Shown piece after piece: positions 7,783 to 15,017 of a stretch of DNA of 20,080 nt. The translations under genes were made by a program, and so were the position numbers. Origin of the DNA: JAEEJA01 sp036343175 (GTDB taxonomy: Bacteria > Bacillota > Clostridia > Lachnospirales > Lachnospiraceae); the NCBI GenBank assembly GCA_036343175.1, contig JAZASR010000034.1:1-20080 (forward strand), written 5' to 3'. Every line of letters starts with the position of its first letter. The stretch's first letter is position 1. The notes under the pieces are model-generated. The model searched no databases. It saw only the letters and a list, made by a program, of their open reading frames with translations, and was not told the DNA's origin.

Positions 7783-7796
7783 TGTATTGCAATACA
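7783..7796. promoter_or_regulatory. 14-bp perfect palindrome just before the ftsH ribosome site
   Basis: TGTATTGCAATACA is its own reverse complement and sits immediately upstream of the AAGGAG of ftsH. TACAAT at its right edge could serve as a -10 hexamer, with TTTTCA 16 bases upstream as a poor -35. It could be an operator or a small RNA hairpin; no binding protein can be named. Confidence 0.35.
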
Positions 7797-7809
7797 ATAA
7801 GGAGACATA

Positions 7810-9693
7810 ATGAATAACAGAAGAAGTTTTATTACCAGCGGTTTCTTTTATCTGCTGATCCTGCTGGTAATGCTGGCCATTATCTATTTCATAGGAAGAA
7901 ATGGCAATAATGAAACTGAAAGTATGAATATTGTAAGTTTTCAGCAGGATATGGATAAAGAGCTTATCAGCAGCGTTGACATATATCCTTCGGCAAACGT
8001 ACCTGTGGGAGAGGTCAAGGCAACATATAAGGATGCCAGTGAGAGGTCTTTCTACGTATCAGACACCGGCAAAGTAGAGGAAATCCTTGAAAAGTCAGAA
8101 ATCGCTGATTCATATACGATTCATGCTGTAAAGTCAGGAAATACTACATTTACTATATACATGGTCATAAGTGCTATCCTGTCGATCGTTCTGATAATTA
8201 TCGTTATTACAAGCTTTAATTCTATGCGCGCCGGGATATCAGGCGGCGGCAAGGATCAGATGGCAAACTTCGGCAAGAGCCGCGCTCAGCGCATCAATCC
8301 GGGCGATCCGGGCGCAAAGAAGTTCTCTGATGTTGCAGGGCTTGGTGAAGAAAAAGAACAGCTGGAAGAGGTCGTGGATTTTCTTAAGGAGCCCGATAAA
8401 TTCCTGTCACTTGGTGCCAGGATACCTAAGGGCATCATTCTGGTGGGACCTCCGGGAACAGGTAAGACTCTTCTTGCAAAGGCTGTTGCAGGTGAGGCAG
8501 GAGTCCCGTTCTTCTCACTCTCGGGTTCTGACTTCGTAGAAATGTTCGTTGGTGTCGGCGCGTCCAGAGTCCGTGATATGTTCGCTGAGGCCAAGAAGAA
8601 TGCCCCTTGTATCATATTCATAGATGAGATCGATGCCGTAGCCAGGCGCAGAGGCTCAGGCCTCGGCGGCGGTCATGACGAACGTGAACAGACATTGAAT
8701 CAGATGCTCGTGGAGATGGATGGTTTCACGGTCAATCAGGGGATCATTGTAATGGCAGCTACGAACCGTGTTGATATCCTCGATCCTGCTATCCTGCGTC
8801 CGGGCCGTTTCGACAGGCGCATCGCAGTCGGCAGGCCTGATGTCCGCGGCAGGGAACAGATCCTCGAGGTCCATACCAGGAATAAGCCGCTTGGTGATGA
8901 CGTAGACCTTAAGAAGATCGCCAGGACTACCGTCGGATTCACAGGCGCAGATCTGGAAAATCTCATGAATGAAGCAGCTATCGCAGCTGCCAAAGACGAT
9001 CGCCCTTATATTAATGATGAAGATATCAGCAAGTCATTTATAAAGATCGGTATAGGTACCGAGAAGAAGACCAGGGTCGTTTCAGACCGTGATAAGAAGA
9101 TCACAGCTTACCACGAGTCCGGTCATGCTATACTTTTCCATCTCCTTCCTGATGTCGGTCCTGTACATATAGTATCTATCATTCCTACCGGTGAGGGTGC
9201 CGGCGGATATACCATGCCGATAGATGAAAAAGATGATATGTACGTTACCCGCGGCAAGATGCTGCAGGAGATAGAGGTAGATCTGGGAGGCAGGATCGCC
9301 GAGTCCCTTATCTTCGATGATATCACGACCGGGGCTTCTCAGGACATTAAGCAGGCTACACAGACAGCCCGTGACATGGTCACCAAGTACGGCTTCTCGG
9401 ACGAGGTAGGTCTTGTTAATTATGCGGACAGCGACGAAGTATTCATTGGCCGCGACTATGGTCACACCAAAGAATACAGTGAGGACATAGCCAGACGAAT
9501 AGATGATGAAGTCAAGAGGATCATTGACGATTGCTACGATAAAGCTAAGGAGATCCTCATTAACAACATCGATATTCTTCACAGATCGGCGGCGCTCCTC
9601 CTTGAAAAGGAACGTATCGATCGCAATGAGTTCGAAGCGCTGTTCAACGATACCAGCGCTGATGAGAATGCAGCAGAGCCGACTGATGCATGA
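7810..9693 (+). CDS. ftsH: ATP-dependent zinc metalloprotease FtsH
   Basis: 627 residues; ATG at 7810 preceded by AAGGAG. Two membrane segments (about 12-29 and 112-136) enclose a short extracytoplasmic domain. Then come the AAA+ module with Walker A GPPGTGKT (213-220), Walker B with D272-E273 (IIFIDEIDA) and the arginine-finger region RPGRFDRRI. The M41 peptidase follows, with zinc motif HESGH (H435, E436, H439) and a downstream TTGASQDIKQAT segment carrying the third zinc ligand Asp. FtsH forms a membrane-anchored hexamer that unfolds and degrades misassembled membrane proteins and short-lived regulators. All catalytic residues are present. The C-terminal tail is short and acidic, as in other Clostridia. 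A strong terminator follows at 9724. Confidence 0.97.
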   Translation: MNNRRSFITSGFFYLLILLVMLAIIYFIGRNGNNETESMNIVSFQQDMDKELISSVDIYPSANVPVGEVKATYKDASERSFYVSDTGKVEEILEKSEIADSYTIHAVKSGNTTFTIYMVISAILSIVLIIIVITSFNSMRAGISGGGKDQMANFGKSRAQRINPGDPGAKKFSDVAGLGEEKEQLEEVVDFLKEPDKFLSLGARIPKGIILVGPPGTGKTLLAKAVAGEAGVPFFSLSGSDFVEMFVGVGASRVRDMFAEAKKNAPCIIFIDEIDAVARRRGSGLGGGHDEREQTLNQMLVEMDGFTVNQGIIVMAATNRVDILDPAILRPGRFDRRIAVGRPDVRGREQILEVHTRNKPLGDDVDLKKIARTTVGFTGADLENLMNEAAIAAAKDDRPYINDEDISKSFIKIGIGTEKKTRVVSDRDKKITAYHESGHAILFHLLPDVGPVHIVSIIPTGEGAGGYTMPIDEKDDMYVTRGKMLQEIEVDLGGRIAESLIFDDITTGASQDIKQATQTARDMVTKYGFSDEVGLVNYADSDEVFIGRDYGHTKEYSEDIARRIDDEVKRIIDDCYDKAKEILINNIDILHRSAALLLEKERIDRNEFEALFNDTSADENAAEPTDA

Positions 9694-9723
9694 AAATATA
9701 AGATATAAGCTGTATATTAAATT

Positions 9724-9758
9724 AATGGTCCCGGACTTACCTGTCCGGGATCATTTTT
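9724..9758 (+). terminator. Rho-independent terminator after ftsH
   Basis: A 13-bp stem (9724-9736 with 9743-9755, one G-U) around a six-base loop, overlapping a run of five T (9753-9757). It closes the ftsH transcript. Confidence 0.9.
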
Positions 9759-9782
9759 GTATAGTTCTCTGCTAAATTGCAT

Positions 9783-9859
9783 AAAAAAGCCTAAAAATTT
9801 ATCAAAAAATTGACACATCCGTCAAATGGCAAAAAAATTGCACAAAAAATATGAAAAAA
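9783..9859. other. Phased A-tracts, probably curved DNA
   Basis: Runs of five to seven A lie at 9783-9788, 9793-9797, 9804-9809, 9831-9837, 9844-9849 and 9854-9859, with a short AAA at 9824-9826. Their centres are spaced by about 10 to 12 bases, close to one helical turn, apart from the gap around 9810-9830. An exact TTGACA (9810-9815) and two small inverted repeats lie among them. Such DNA bends and can act as an UP-element-like activator for a promoter to the right. No ORF occurs here. Confidence 0.5.
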
Positions 9860-9895
9860 TTTCTTCAAGTTTATGCACACTGTAAAGGGGTGCTT

Positions 9896-10008
9896 TGGTA
9901 TATTAATAATCGTAAACCCCAATACATTATATAGTTTTTGCTACACCCCATAAGTAACAAAAATACCTTCTCCGAAAGAGGAGCTGTTTCCCAGACAGCT
10001 CCTCTTTT
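9896..10008 (+). ncRNA. Candidate small RNA ending in an orphan terminator
   Basis: No gene ends between the ftsH terminator (9758) and the strong terminator at 9975-10008, so that terminator needs its own transcript. An extended -10 element, TG-G-TATATT (9896-9904), would start an RNA near 9911 of about 98 nt. TTGACA (9810) with AAAAAT (9833) could start a longer form near 9845. The short form has two unpaired C-rich segments (AAACCCCAA and ACACCCCAT) and a UUCCCAG terminator loop, the kind of sites by which Gram-positive small RNAs contact Shine-Dalgarno sequences. In the longer form GGGGTG (9887-9892) can pair with CACCCC (9944-9949). I do not recognise a known family. Confidence 0.4.
9975..10008 (+). 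terminator. Strong Rho-independent terminator with no upstream gene
   Basis: A perfect 13-bp stem (9975-9987 with 9995-10007) around a seven-base loop TTCCCAG, ending in four T. It stands about 216 bases past the ftsH terminator and 100 bases before the next promoter. Confidence 0.88.
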
Positions 10009-10107
10009 ACTTTTGCTTATACCTTTATTTTGTCGTGACTTCTCAAAAAACGTAAATCCCGGTTTTTTTCAGCACCATATTCCCGTGCGGATGGAGTGAA
10101 CAAACAT

Positions 10108-10136
10108 TTGCATATAAACTTCAGTTTCGATATACT
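10108..10136 (+). promoter_or_regulatory. Sigma-A promoter for the GHL10-type gene
   Basis: TTGCAT (10108-10113), 17-base spacer, TATACT (10131-10136), 31 bases before the ATG at 10168. The -35 hexamer is the same as that of the divIC promoter at 4963. Confidence 0.7.
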
Positions 10137-10167
10137 TATAAATAGTGATCTTAAGGGGAGGGTGCTT

Positions 10168-11508
10168 ATGGCACAGAATAAGAAAAGAAGGAAGAGCAGC
10201 AAAGGAAGACGCAGCCGCAGAAAAGGCAGGCAGATGATACCCGGTATCTTCCTGGGGACAGCTGCTGCCTGCCTTGTCATAATGCTTGCAATGTATCTGG
10301 TTCCGGTCATGAAGGATGCAGGCATGCTGACATTCGGGAACACTTCAGACGCTAGAGCGGTCTCGACCGGGAGTGCGATCGACCATGGCAGGGAACGCCG
10401 CGCAATATGGTGCTCAGTTTTTGATATCAATGATGGCATGAAGAAGGCTGTTTCTGAAAGCGAATTTACTGATCAGGTCTATGAAGCCTTTAAGAATATG
10501 AAAAAATGGAATATCACGGATGCAGTCGTACAGGTCCGCCCAATGAGCGATGCTCTTTACAGGTCTGATATCTTCCCGTGGTCAGCATATATTTCAGGCA
10601 GACAGGGCCGCGACCCCGGCTATGATCCGCTTGCTGTCATGGTAGAGGCTGCCCACGATAATGGTATAGCCATTGAGGCCTGGATCAATCCCTATCGCGT
10701 AACTATAAATGATCGGAGCTACGATTCATTATCATCCGATAATCCCGCTAAAAAGTGGCATTCAGGAAGTTCGACAAGCCGGTACACCCTTACTTATGGA
10801 AATCAGATCTACTATAATCCGGCAATTCCAGAGGTAAGACAGCTTATAGCAGATGGTGTAGGGGAGATCCTAGATAACTACGATGTTGACGGCATTCACA
10901 TGGATGATTATTTTTATCCGACATTCAACAGTTCAACTGTAAATACTGATTTTGATGCCCCGGAATACAGGAAATACAGGAAGAGACTTTCTCATTCGGA
11001 TACGGCAACAGGTCCTGCGATGTCAATAGCTGAATGGCGCCGTGACAATGTAAACCAGATGGTAAAGCTCGTATACGATACGGTAAAGAGCAGGGATCCA
11101 TCTGTTGAGTTTGGCATATCCCCCGCCGGCAACATAGACAATCTGACCAGCAAATATATGTACTATACAGATATTAAGAAGTGGTGCAGTGAGCCGGGAT
11201 ACGTCGATTACATTGCTCCTCAGATGTATTGGGATTTCCATTCCGGAAGTGTCTCCTATGACCGTCTCCTTAAGAGGTGGCTGAAGATCACAGGCAGCGG
11301 TCCTGTCCGTCTGTATTCCGGCCTTGGCACTTACCGTACAGTCCCTCCCCTATCCGGAGACTGGCGCCGTAAGAACGTCATAGCACGGCAGGTGAAGTAC
11401 GCACGCCGCTATAAACGTGTAAATGGCTTCTATTTCTTCTCCTACCGCAGCTTTGTAAACTCCTATAATAAGAAAGAAATGAATGCGCTCAAGAGAAGAC
11501 TGAAATAA
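10168..11508 (+). CDS. Membrane-anchored GHL10 (glycosyl hydrolase-like 10) family protein
   Basis: 446 residues from the ATG at 10168, which has GGGGAGGG just upstream. The open frame reaches back to 10096 without a ribosome site and across the promoter. A strongly basic start (KKRRKSSKGRRSRRKGR) precedes one membrane segment at about 27-49, so the rest is outside the cell. The extracellular part has the GHL10 (older DUF187) landmarks: RRAIWCSVFDIND, WNITDAVVQVRPMSDALY, IEAWINPYRV, YNPAIPEVRQLIADGVGEI, VDGIHMDDYFYP and YVDYIAPQMYWDF. This TIM-barrel family is related to glycosidases; some members act on peptidoglycan-linked glycans, but the substrate here is not known. It is transcribed alone between a promoter at 10108 and a terminator at 11508. 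Confidence 0.88.
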   Translation: MAQNKKRRKSSKGRRSRRKGRQMIPGIFLGTAAACLVIMLAMYLVPVMKDAGMLTFGNTSDARAVSTGSAIDHGRERRAIWCSVFDINDGMKKAVSESEFTDQVYEAFKNMKKWNITDAVVQVRPMSDALYRSDIFPWSAYISGRQGRDPGYDPLAVMVEAAHDNGIAIEAWINPYRVTINDRSYDSLSSDNPAKKWHSGSSTSRYTLTYGNQIYYNPAIPEVRQLIADGVGEILDNYDVDGIHMDDYFYPTFNSSTVNTDFDAPEYRKYRKRLSHSDTATGPAMSIAEWRRDNVNQMVKLVYDTVKSRDPSVEFGISPAGNIDNLTSKYMYYTDIKKWCSEPGYVDYIAPQMYWDFHSGSVSYDRLLKRWLKITGSGPVRLYSGLGTYRTVPPLSGDWRRKNVIARQVKYARRYKRVNGFYFFSYRSFVNSYNKKEMNALKRRLK

Positions 11509-11544
11509 AAAAGGCTGTACAGGTATTGCCTGTACAGCCTTTTT
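11508..11544. terminator. Bidirectional Rho-independent terminator
   Basis: A perfect 16-bp stem (11508-11523 with 11529-11544) around TATTG, with five A before and five T after. It works for the plus-strand GHL10 gene, whose stop codon it touches, and for the converging minus-strand gene that ends at 11584. Confidence 0.92.
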
Positions 11545-11583
11545 GTATAAACGAGTGTATTTATAGCCTGCGAAGACGCTCTC

Positions 11584-12090
11584 TCACGCATTTCTTCCGT
11601 GACAGAACTTATATTTCTTACCGCTTCCGCAAGGACACGGGTCATTGCGTCCTATCTTCTTAGGCTTTACGATGGTGCCTGATTTCTTCTGCTCGCGATA
11701 GAGCTCATCGCGTTTCTCCTTAGTGAGGATGTTGTCCCACTGAGGAAGGTCATAGAGCCATTCAGCCTTTGCAGCGACCATGTTGTAATAGAGCTTTTCA
11801 GGATCTATGTCAAAAGTGATGACTGTATTCTCATCCATATTTTCTATATCATTAGGAGTCTTAAGGCTTTCGTTGATACCATCGATAAAACCTGAGAAAT
11901 AGTTAATATCCATGTCATACTTTGCAGCGAGATCCTTAACCGTACCGGATTCGACCTCAGATATATCCGCAAGCAGCTTCTCATAAACGGCCTTTTCTTC
12001 CTTGAAATATTTTGACCAGATGGCCTTGCCTGCCTTGGAGTCGAACTCAACACCATATGCGTATTCACGCCAGTTCTGTAAAATTCCCAT
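11584..12090 (-). CDS. SEC-C motif protein of unknown function
   Basis: 168 residues; AGGGAG lies a few bases before its ATG on the minus strand. The C-terminus is a SEC-C zinc-binding motif (GRNDPCPCGSGKKYKFCHG), as at the end of SecA, where it binds zinc and contacts SecB or ribosomes. The first 140 residues are acidic and helical and match no domain I can name. SEC-C proteins outside SecA are common in Firmicutes and mostly uncharacterised; a ribosome or protein-quality role is only a guess. It has its own consensus promoter (12134-12162) and shares a terminator with the converging gene. Confidence 0.85.
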   Translation of the reverse strand: MGILQNWREYAYGVEFDSKAGKAIWSKYFKEEKAVYEKLLADISEVESGTVKDLAAKYDMDINYFSGFIDGINESLKTPNDIENMDENTVITFDIDPEKLYYNMVAAKAEWLYDLPQWDNILTKEKRDELYREQKKSGTIVKPKKIGRNDPCPCGSGKKYKFCHGRNA

Positions 12091-12133
12091 ATTAATCTCC
12101 CTCTGTCCTTACTCGGACCAAAAAATCTTATGC

Positions 12134-12162
12134 ATTATACAACACAGGCAAAAAGATGTCAA
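12134..12162 (-). promoter_or_regulatory. Consensus sigma-A promoter for the SEC-C gene
   Basis: On the minus strand: TTGACA (12162-12157), 17-base spacer, TATAAT (12139-12134), a perfect match in hexamers and spacing. Its -35 touches the T-tract of the Veg terminator, so the end of one transcript abuts the promoter of the next. Confidence 0.85.
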
Positions 12163-12203
12163 AAAAATAAACCAGTCCCCAAAGGGCTGGCCTATCTTTT
12201 TTT
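12161..12203 (-). terminator. Rho-independent terminator of the Veg gene
   Basis: On the minus strand CCAGCCC pairs with GGACTGG (one G-U), followed by TTTATTTTTTT. On the plus strand the same stem is followed by T-rich sequence to 12203, so it could act both ways, but no plus-strand gene ends here. Confidence 0.7.
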
Positions 12204-12225
12204 GCAAATGACTTCACATGAGTGA

Positions 12226-12465
12226 TCAAATGAGCTGCATCTGCACGTCTTTTGTCAAAACATCTGTGTAACTGAAAGAGATGGTTTGGATGGTTGAATC
12301 AAGCTTATTAGGCACTTCAACCAGAAAAATGCTTGGGTAAGTCTTGGATATGATGCCTTCTGTAACGGATATCTTATGACGTCCTTTGTTGGCCCTGATC
12401 ATGACTTTGTTGCCAATGTTCCTGTCGACTGAAAACTTTACTTTTTTTATGTCTGACTGACTCAT
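12226..12465 (-). CDS. veg: Veg family protein
   Basis: 79 residues from the ATG at 12465, which has AGGTGG a few bases upstream. The frame runs 23 codons further, but that part is not conserved. SDIKKVKFSVDRNIGNKVMIRANKGRHK, SEGI/TEGI-K-TYPSIFLVEV and SFSYTDVLT line up with Bacillus subtilis Veg (KRSLDGNLGKRL, TYPSVFVIQL, SYSYADILT). Veg is a small beta-barrel protein linked in B. subtilis to biofilm regulation and spore outgrowth, and its gene has one of the strongest promoters there. Here too it has a near-consensus promoter (12551-12579). Its usual neighbours (ksgA and others) are not in this window. Confidence 0.9.
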   Translation of the reverse strand: MSQSDIKKVKFSVDRNIGNKVMIRANKGRHKISVTEGIISKTYPSIFLVEVPNKLDSTIQTISFSYTDVLTKDVQMQLI

Positions 12466-12550
12466 TTTCCACCTAAGCCTTTCATAATACGGGATCTTAA
12501 CAGAACGGATAGGGGGATGTTCTTTTAAGATCATTTACGTTACGTATGAG

Positions 12551-12579
12551 ATCATACCATATAATGGGGTAAATGTCAA
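12551..12579 (-). promoter_or_regulatory. Near-consensus sigma-A promoter for veg
   Basis: On the minus strand: TTGACA (12579-12574), 17-base spacer, TATGAT (12556-12551). It lies 86 bases before the veg ATG and fits the very high expression known for veg. Confidence 0.82.
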
Positions 12580-12611
12580 TTATTTTTAAAAAAGACACTA
12601 AATGTAGTAGG

Positions 12612-12640
12612 TGGAATTATTTTTATAATAGTGATAGAAT
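12612..12640 (+). promoter_or_regulatory. Possible extended -10 promoter for the anchored protein gene
   Basis: TG-A-TAGAAT (12632-12640) is an extended -10; TGGAAT (12612-12617) stands 17 bases upstream as a weak -35. The next start is at 12684. It is divergent from the veg promoter. Confidence 0.45.
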
Positions 12641-12683
12641 AGTAAAGCTTGACGCATGAAACTTTTATAGTGAGGTTAAAGTA

Positions 12684-13466
12684 ATGGATACACAGGAAAA
12701 TAAAAAGAAAATAAGCAATGATGCTTCCAAAAAGCATAAGAAGAAAAGAAAGAAGATGACTGCCTCCGGGGTCATCTCCACTTTAATTCTTGTTATTGTA
12801 TTTGCAATACTTTGCTGGATGCTCGTGCTGGCAATACAGCATATTTATGAGACCCACAAGGCTGACAGGCAGCAGAAGGAGCTGAATACGACTCCTGTTG
12901 AATCACCGCTTCCGGAGGGCGTCACAGAGTATTCCACTGTTATCGGCACCAGTGATGAGCACAATGACACTTCATTCAGACTCACTTTCGATTCAAACAG
13001 CATGACTTATAAGGAAGTGGTATTCGCAGGCAGCCAGAAGAGCGAGCTGGATAAAGGTACATATACGGAAGATGGCGGCCATATCACAGCTGTTTCCGAC
13101 AAGAGCAAGAAGGAATACAAATATGCCAAAGATGGCGATTATCTTGTGAGCCTTGACAATATGTATGAGGGTACTGTTCCTGAGGGTAAGGACAGATTCA
13201 GCGCTGAGTTCATCCTGCGCCCTTCCGAGAATTATATGGTAAAACTGGAGTTCATGGAGAATGGTACATATAAGTCCACAAGTACCGGCAAAGTGAAGCC
13301 TGAAGGAAGCGACAAGGCCGAGGAGCAGAGCTTTGTCAAGTCCGGAAAATATGAGATCGACGGCAATTTCATAAAGCGTGATTCAACAACGGGTGAGACC
13401 CTCCTTCCTCTCTATATTTATAATGGACAGATCACTGATGGGTACTATAAGAAGGTAAGCGGGTGA
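12684..13466 (+). CDS. Membrane-anchored extracellular protein of unknown function
   Basis: 260 residues, ATG with GAGG upstream. A very basic cytoplasmic start (KKHKKKRKKM) leads into one membrane segment at about 29-54, so about 205 residues lie outside the cell. The outside part has short beta-rich, self-similar stretches of the kind GTYTEDGGHITAV and GKYEIDGNFIKRD, which recall the lipocalin-like small repeats (DUF5640-like) found in Lachnospiraceae surface proteins. I cannot assign a function. No clear terminator follows; the 163-base gap to argJ has a weak TAAGCA/TGCTTA hairpin at about 13495-13525 but no T-box or other riboswitch signature that I recognise. Confidence 0.8.
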   Translation: MDTQENKKKISNDASKKHKKKRKKMTASGVISTLILVIVFAILCWMLVLAIQHIYETHKADRQQKELNTTPVESPLPEGVTEYSTVIGTSDEHNDTSFRLTFDSNSMTYKEVVFAGSQKSELDKGTYTEDGGHITAVSDKSKKEYKYAKDGDYLVSLDNMYEGTVPEGKDRFSAEFILRPSENYMVKLEFMENGTYKSTSTGKVKPEGSDKAEEQSFVKSGKYEIDGNFIKRDSTTGETLLPLYIYNGQITDGYYKKVSG

Positions 13467-13629
13467 CATTTATTTTTAAGTTTGTCTTTAAAAGATAAGC
13501 ATCGGGCAGTATTTTTGCTTAGGAAATAAGTGCCATAAGGACTTTTAGCCGGTAAATAATATATTCAGGATCATTTATCTGATATATCATTTTATATGTA
13601 AGTATTTTAGCAAGAAAGAAGATGTAACT

Positions 13630-14874
13630 ATGACAAAAAATAATTTTGAAGGTTTCACTTACGTCGATGGCGGAGTATGCGCAGCAGAAGGATTTACGGC
13701 AAATGGACTGAATGCCGGCATCAATCCGGATAAAGCCAAGAATGACTTAGGCGCAGTTGTCTGCAGCACTGAATGTGATGCAGCGGGAGTGTTCACGACA
13801 AATAAGGTCAAAGGAGCGCCTGTCATCGTATCAAAGAAGCACCTGGAGGCAACCGGAGGCAAGGCCAGGGCAATACTTGTAAATTCCAAAAATGCAAATA
13901 CCTGCAATGCTGATGGCTGTGAAATAGCAGAGAAGTCATGCCTTATCATGGCTGAGAAGCTTGGAATATCCCCTGAAGAAGTCATGGTTGCATCTACCGG
14001 TGTCATCGGAATGAAGTTTACTTTAGATCCATTTGTAAATTATATGGATGAGCTTCTTGCCGGACTTTCAAAAGACGGCGATAAGAGAGCAGCTAATGCC
14101 ATCATGACAACTGATACATTCCCAAAGGAAGTCGCAGTAGAGTTCGAGCTCGATGGTAAGAAGTGCCATATGGGCGGTATGGCCAAGGGCTCCGGCATGA
14201 TCAATCCCAACATGGCTACGACTCTTAACTTCATTACTTCAGATGTAAATATTGAAGCGCCCCTGTTAAAAAAGATGCTTTCTGAGATCGTAAAAGTCAC
14301 CTACAACTGCCTTTCCATCGATGGTGACGAATCGACGAATGATACCATGGTAGTCCTCGCTGATGGACTTGCAGGCAATGAACGCATCACTTCAGAAGAT
14401 GAAGCCTATAATAAGGTAAAGAAGGCCCTTTATATTATCCTCATGAATCTGACCAGGATGCTTGCAAGGGACGGTGAAGGAGCAACAAAGCTTATTGAAG
14501 TCGAAGTTACGAAGGCTGCGGCAAAAGAGACCGCTTTAGTCGTTGCCAAAAGCGTCGTAAGCTCCAATCTTCTTAAATGTGCTATTTTCGGCGAAGATGC
14601 AAACTGGGGCCGTATACTTTGCGCCGTAGGTTACGCGGATGCGGACTTTGATATTAATAAAGTAGACGTGGACATTCATTCTGAATTCGGCCGTGTGGAA
14701 GTATGCCGCAATGGAGCCGGAGTAGATTTCTCAGAGAAAAAAGCCGCTGAAGTTCTTAAGAGCGATGAGATCTATATCGATATCTGCCTCAATGAGGGCG
14801 ATGAGTCCGGAAAAGCCTGGGGATGTGATCTGACTTATGATTATGTAAAGATCAATGGGGACTACCGCTCATAA
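13630..14874 (+). CDS. argJ: Bifunctional ornithine acetyltransferase / N-acetylglutamate synthase
   Basis: 414 residues, full length for ArgJ. The autocleavage site is intact: KGSGMINPNMATTLNF, with cleavage expected between A196 and T197, which makes T197 the N-terminal nucleophile of the beta chain. Other family marks are VNSKNANTCNADG, VASTGVIG, GDESTNDTM, FGEDANWGRI and the C-terminal LTYDYVKINGDYRS. The enzyme moves acetyl from N-acetylornithine to glutamate, recycling acetyl in cyclic arginine synthesis; whether it also uses acetyl-CoA cannot be told here. No other arg gene is in the window, unlike the usual argC-J-B-D cluster. The ribosome site (AAGAAAGAAG) is weak. No clear ArgR box was found upstream. 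Confidence 0.95.
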   Translation: MTKNNFEGFTYVDGGVCAAEGFTANGLNAGINPDKAKNDLGAVVCSTECDAAGVFTTNKVKGAPVIVSKKHLEATGGKARAILVNSKNANTCNADGCEIAEKSCLIMAEKLGISPEEVMVASTGVIGMKFTLDPFVNYMDELLAGLSKDGDKRAANAIMTTDTFPKEVAVEFELDGKKCHMGGMAKGSGMINPNMATTLNFITSDVNIEAPLLKKMLSEIVKVTYNCLSIDGDESTNDTMVVLADGLAGNERITSEDEAYNKVKKALYIILMNLTRMLARDGEGATKLIEVEVTKAAAKETALVVAKSVVSSNLLKCAIFGEDANWGRILCAVGYADADFDINKVDVDIHSEFGRVEVCRNGAGVDFSEKKAAEVLKSDEIYIDICLNEGDESGKAWGCDLTYDYVKINGDYRS

Positions 14875-14879
14875 GTCCT

Positions 14880-14900
14880 AAAAAAGCCCGGGGCTTTTAT
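14880..14900 (+). terminator. Probable short terminator after argJ
   Basis: AAAAGCC-CGG-GGCTTTT, a short stem ending in four T just past the argJ stop. It is weaker than the other terminators in the window. Confidence 0.5.
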
Positions 14901-14934
14901 CATGTAAATATCAACAGGGCTGCACATATAATTT

Positions 14935-14950
14935 TGTTGTATATACAACA
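14935..14950. promoter_or_regulatory. 16-bp perfect palindrome, probable operator
   Basis: TGTTGTATATACAACA is its own reverse complement. It ends directly at the -35 of the promoter for the CobW-type genes, a usual place for a repressor or activator site. It does not look like the Zur or Fur boxes I know; the TGTATATACA core is more like GntR-type sites, without certainty. Confidence 0.5.
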
Positions 14951-14980
14951 TCGACTTATCCTGTTTATGGATATTATACT
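14951..14980 (+). promoter_or_regulatory. Probable promoter of the CobW-type gene pair
   Basis: TCGACT (14951-14956), 18-base spacer, TATACT (14975-14980). The -35 is moderate and the -10 good; an adjacent palindrome suggests control. Confidence 0.5.
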
Positions 14981-15017
14981 TGCTGATGATTAAAAATTAA
15001 GGAGGTTTTATTATATT

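Noticed and set aside
12466..12534. 23-codon N-terminal extension of Veg
   Set aside because: Not conserved with known Veg, and the internal ATG at 12465 has AGGTGG at correct spacing.
13467..13629. T-box, riboswitch or ArgR operator before argJ
   Set aside because: No T-box bulge sequence, no terminator/antiterminator pair and no convincing ARG box seen; only a weak TAAGCA/TGCTTA hairpin and a TGATATATCA palindrome.
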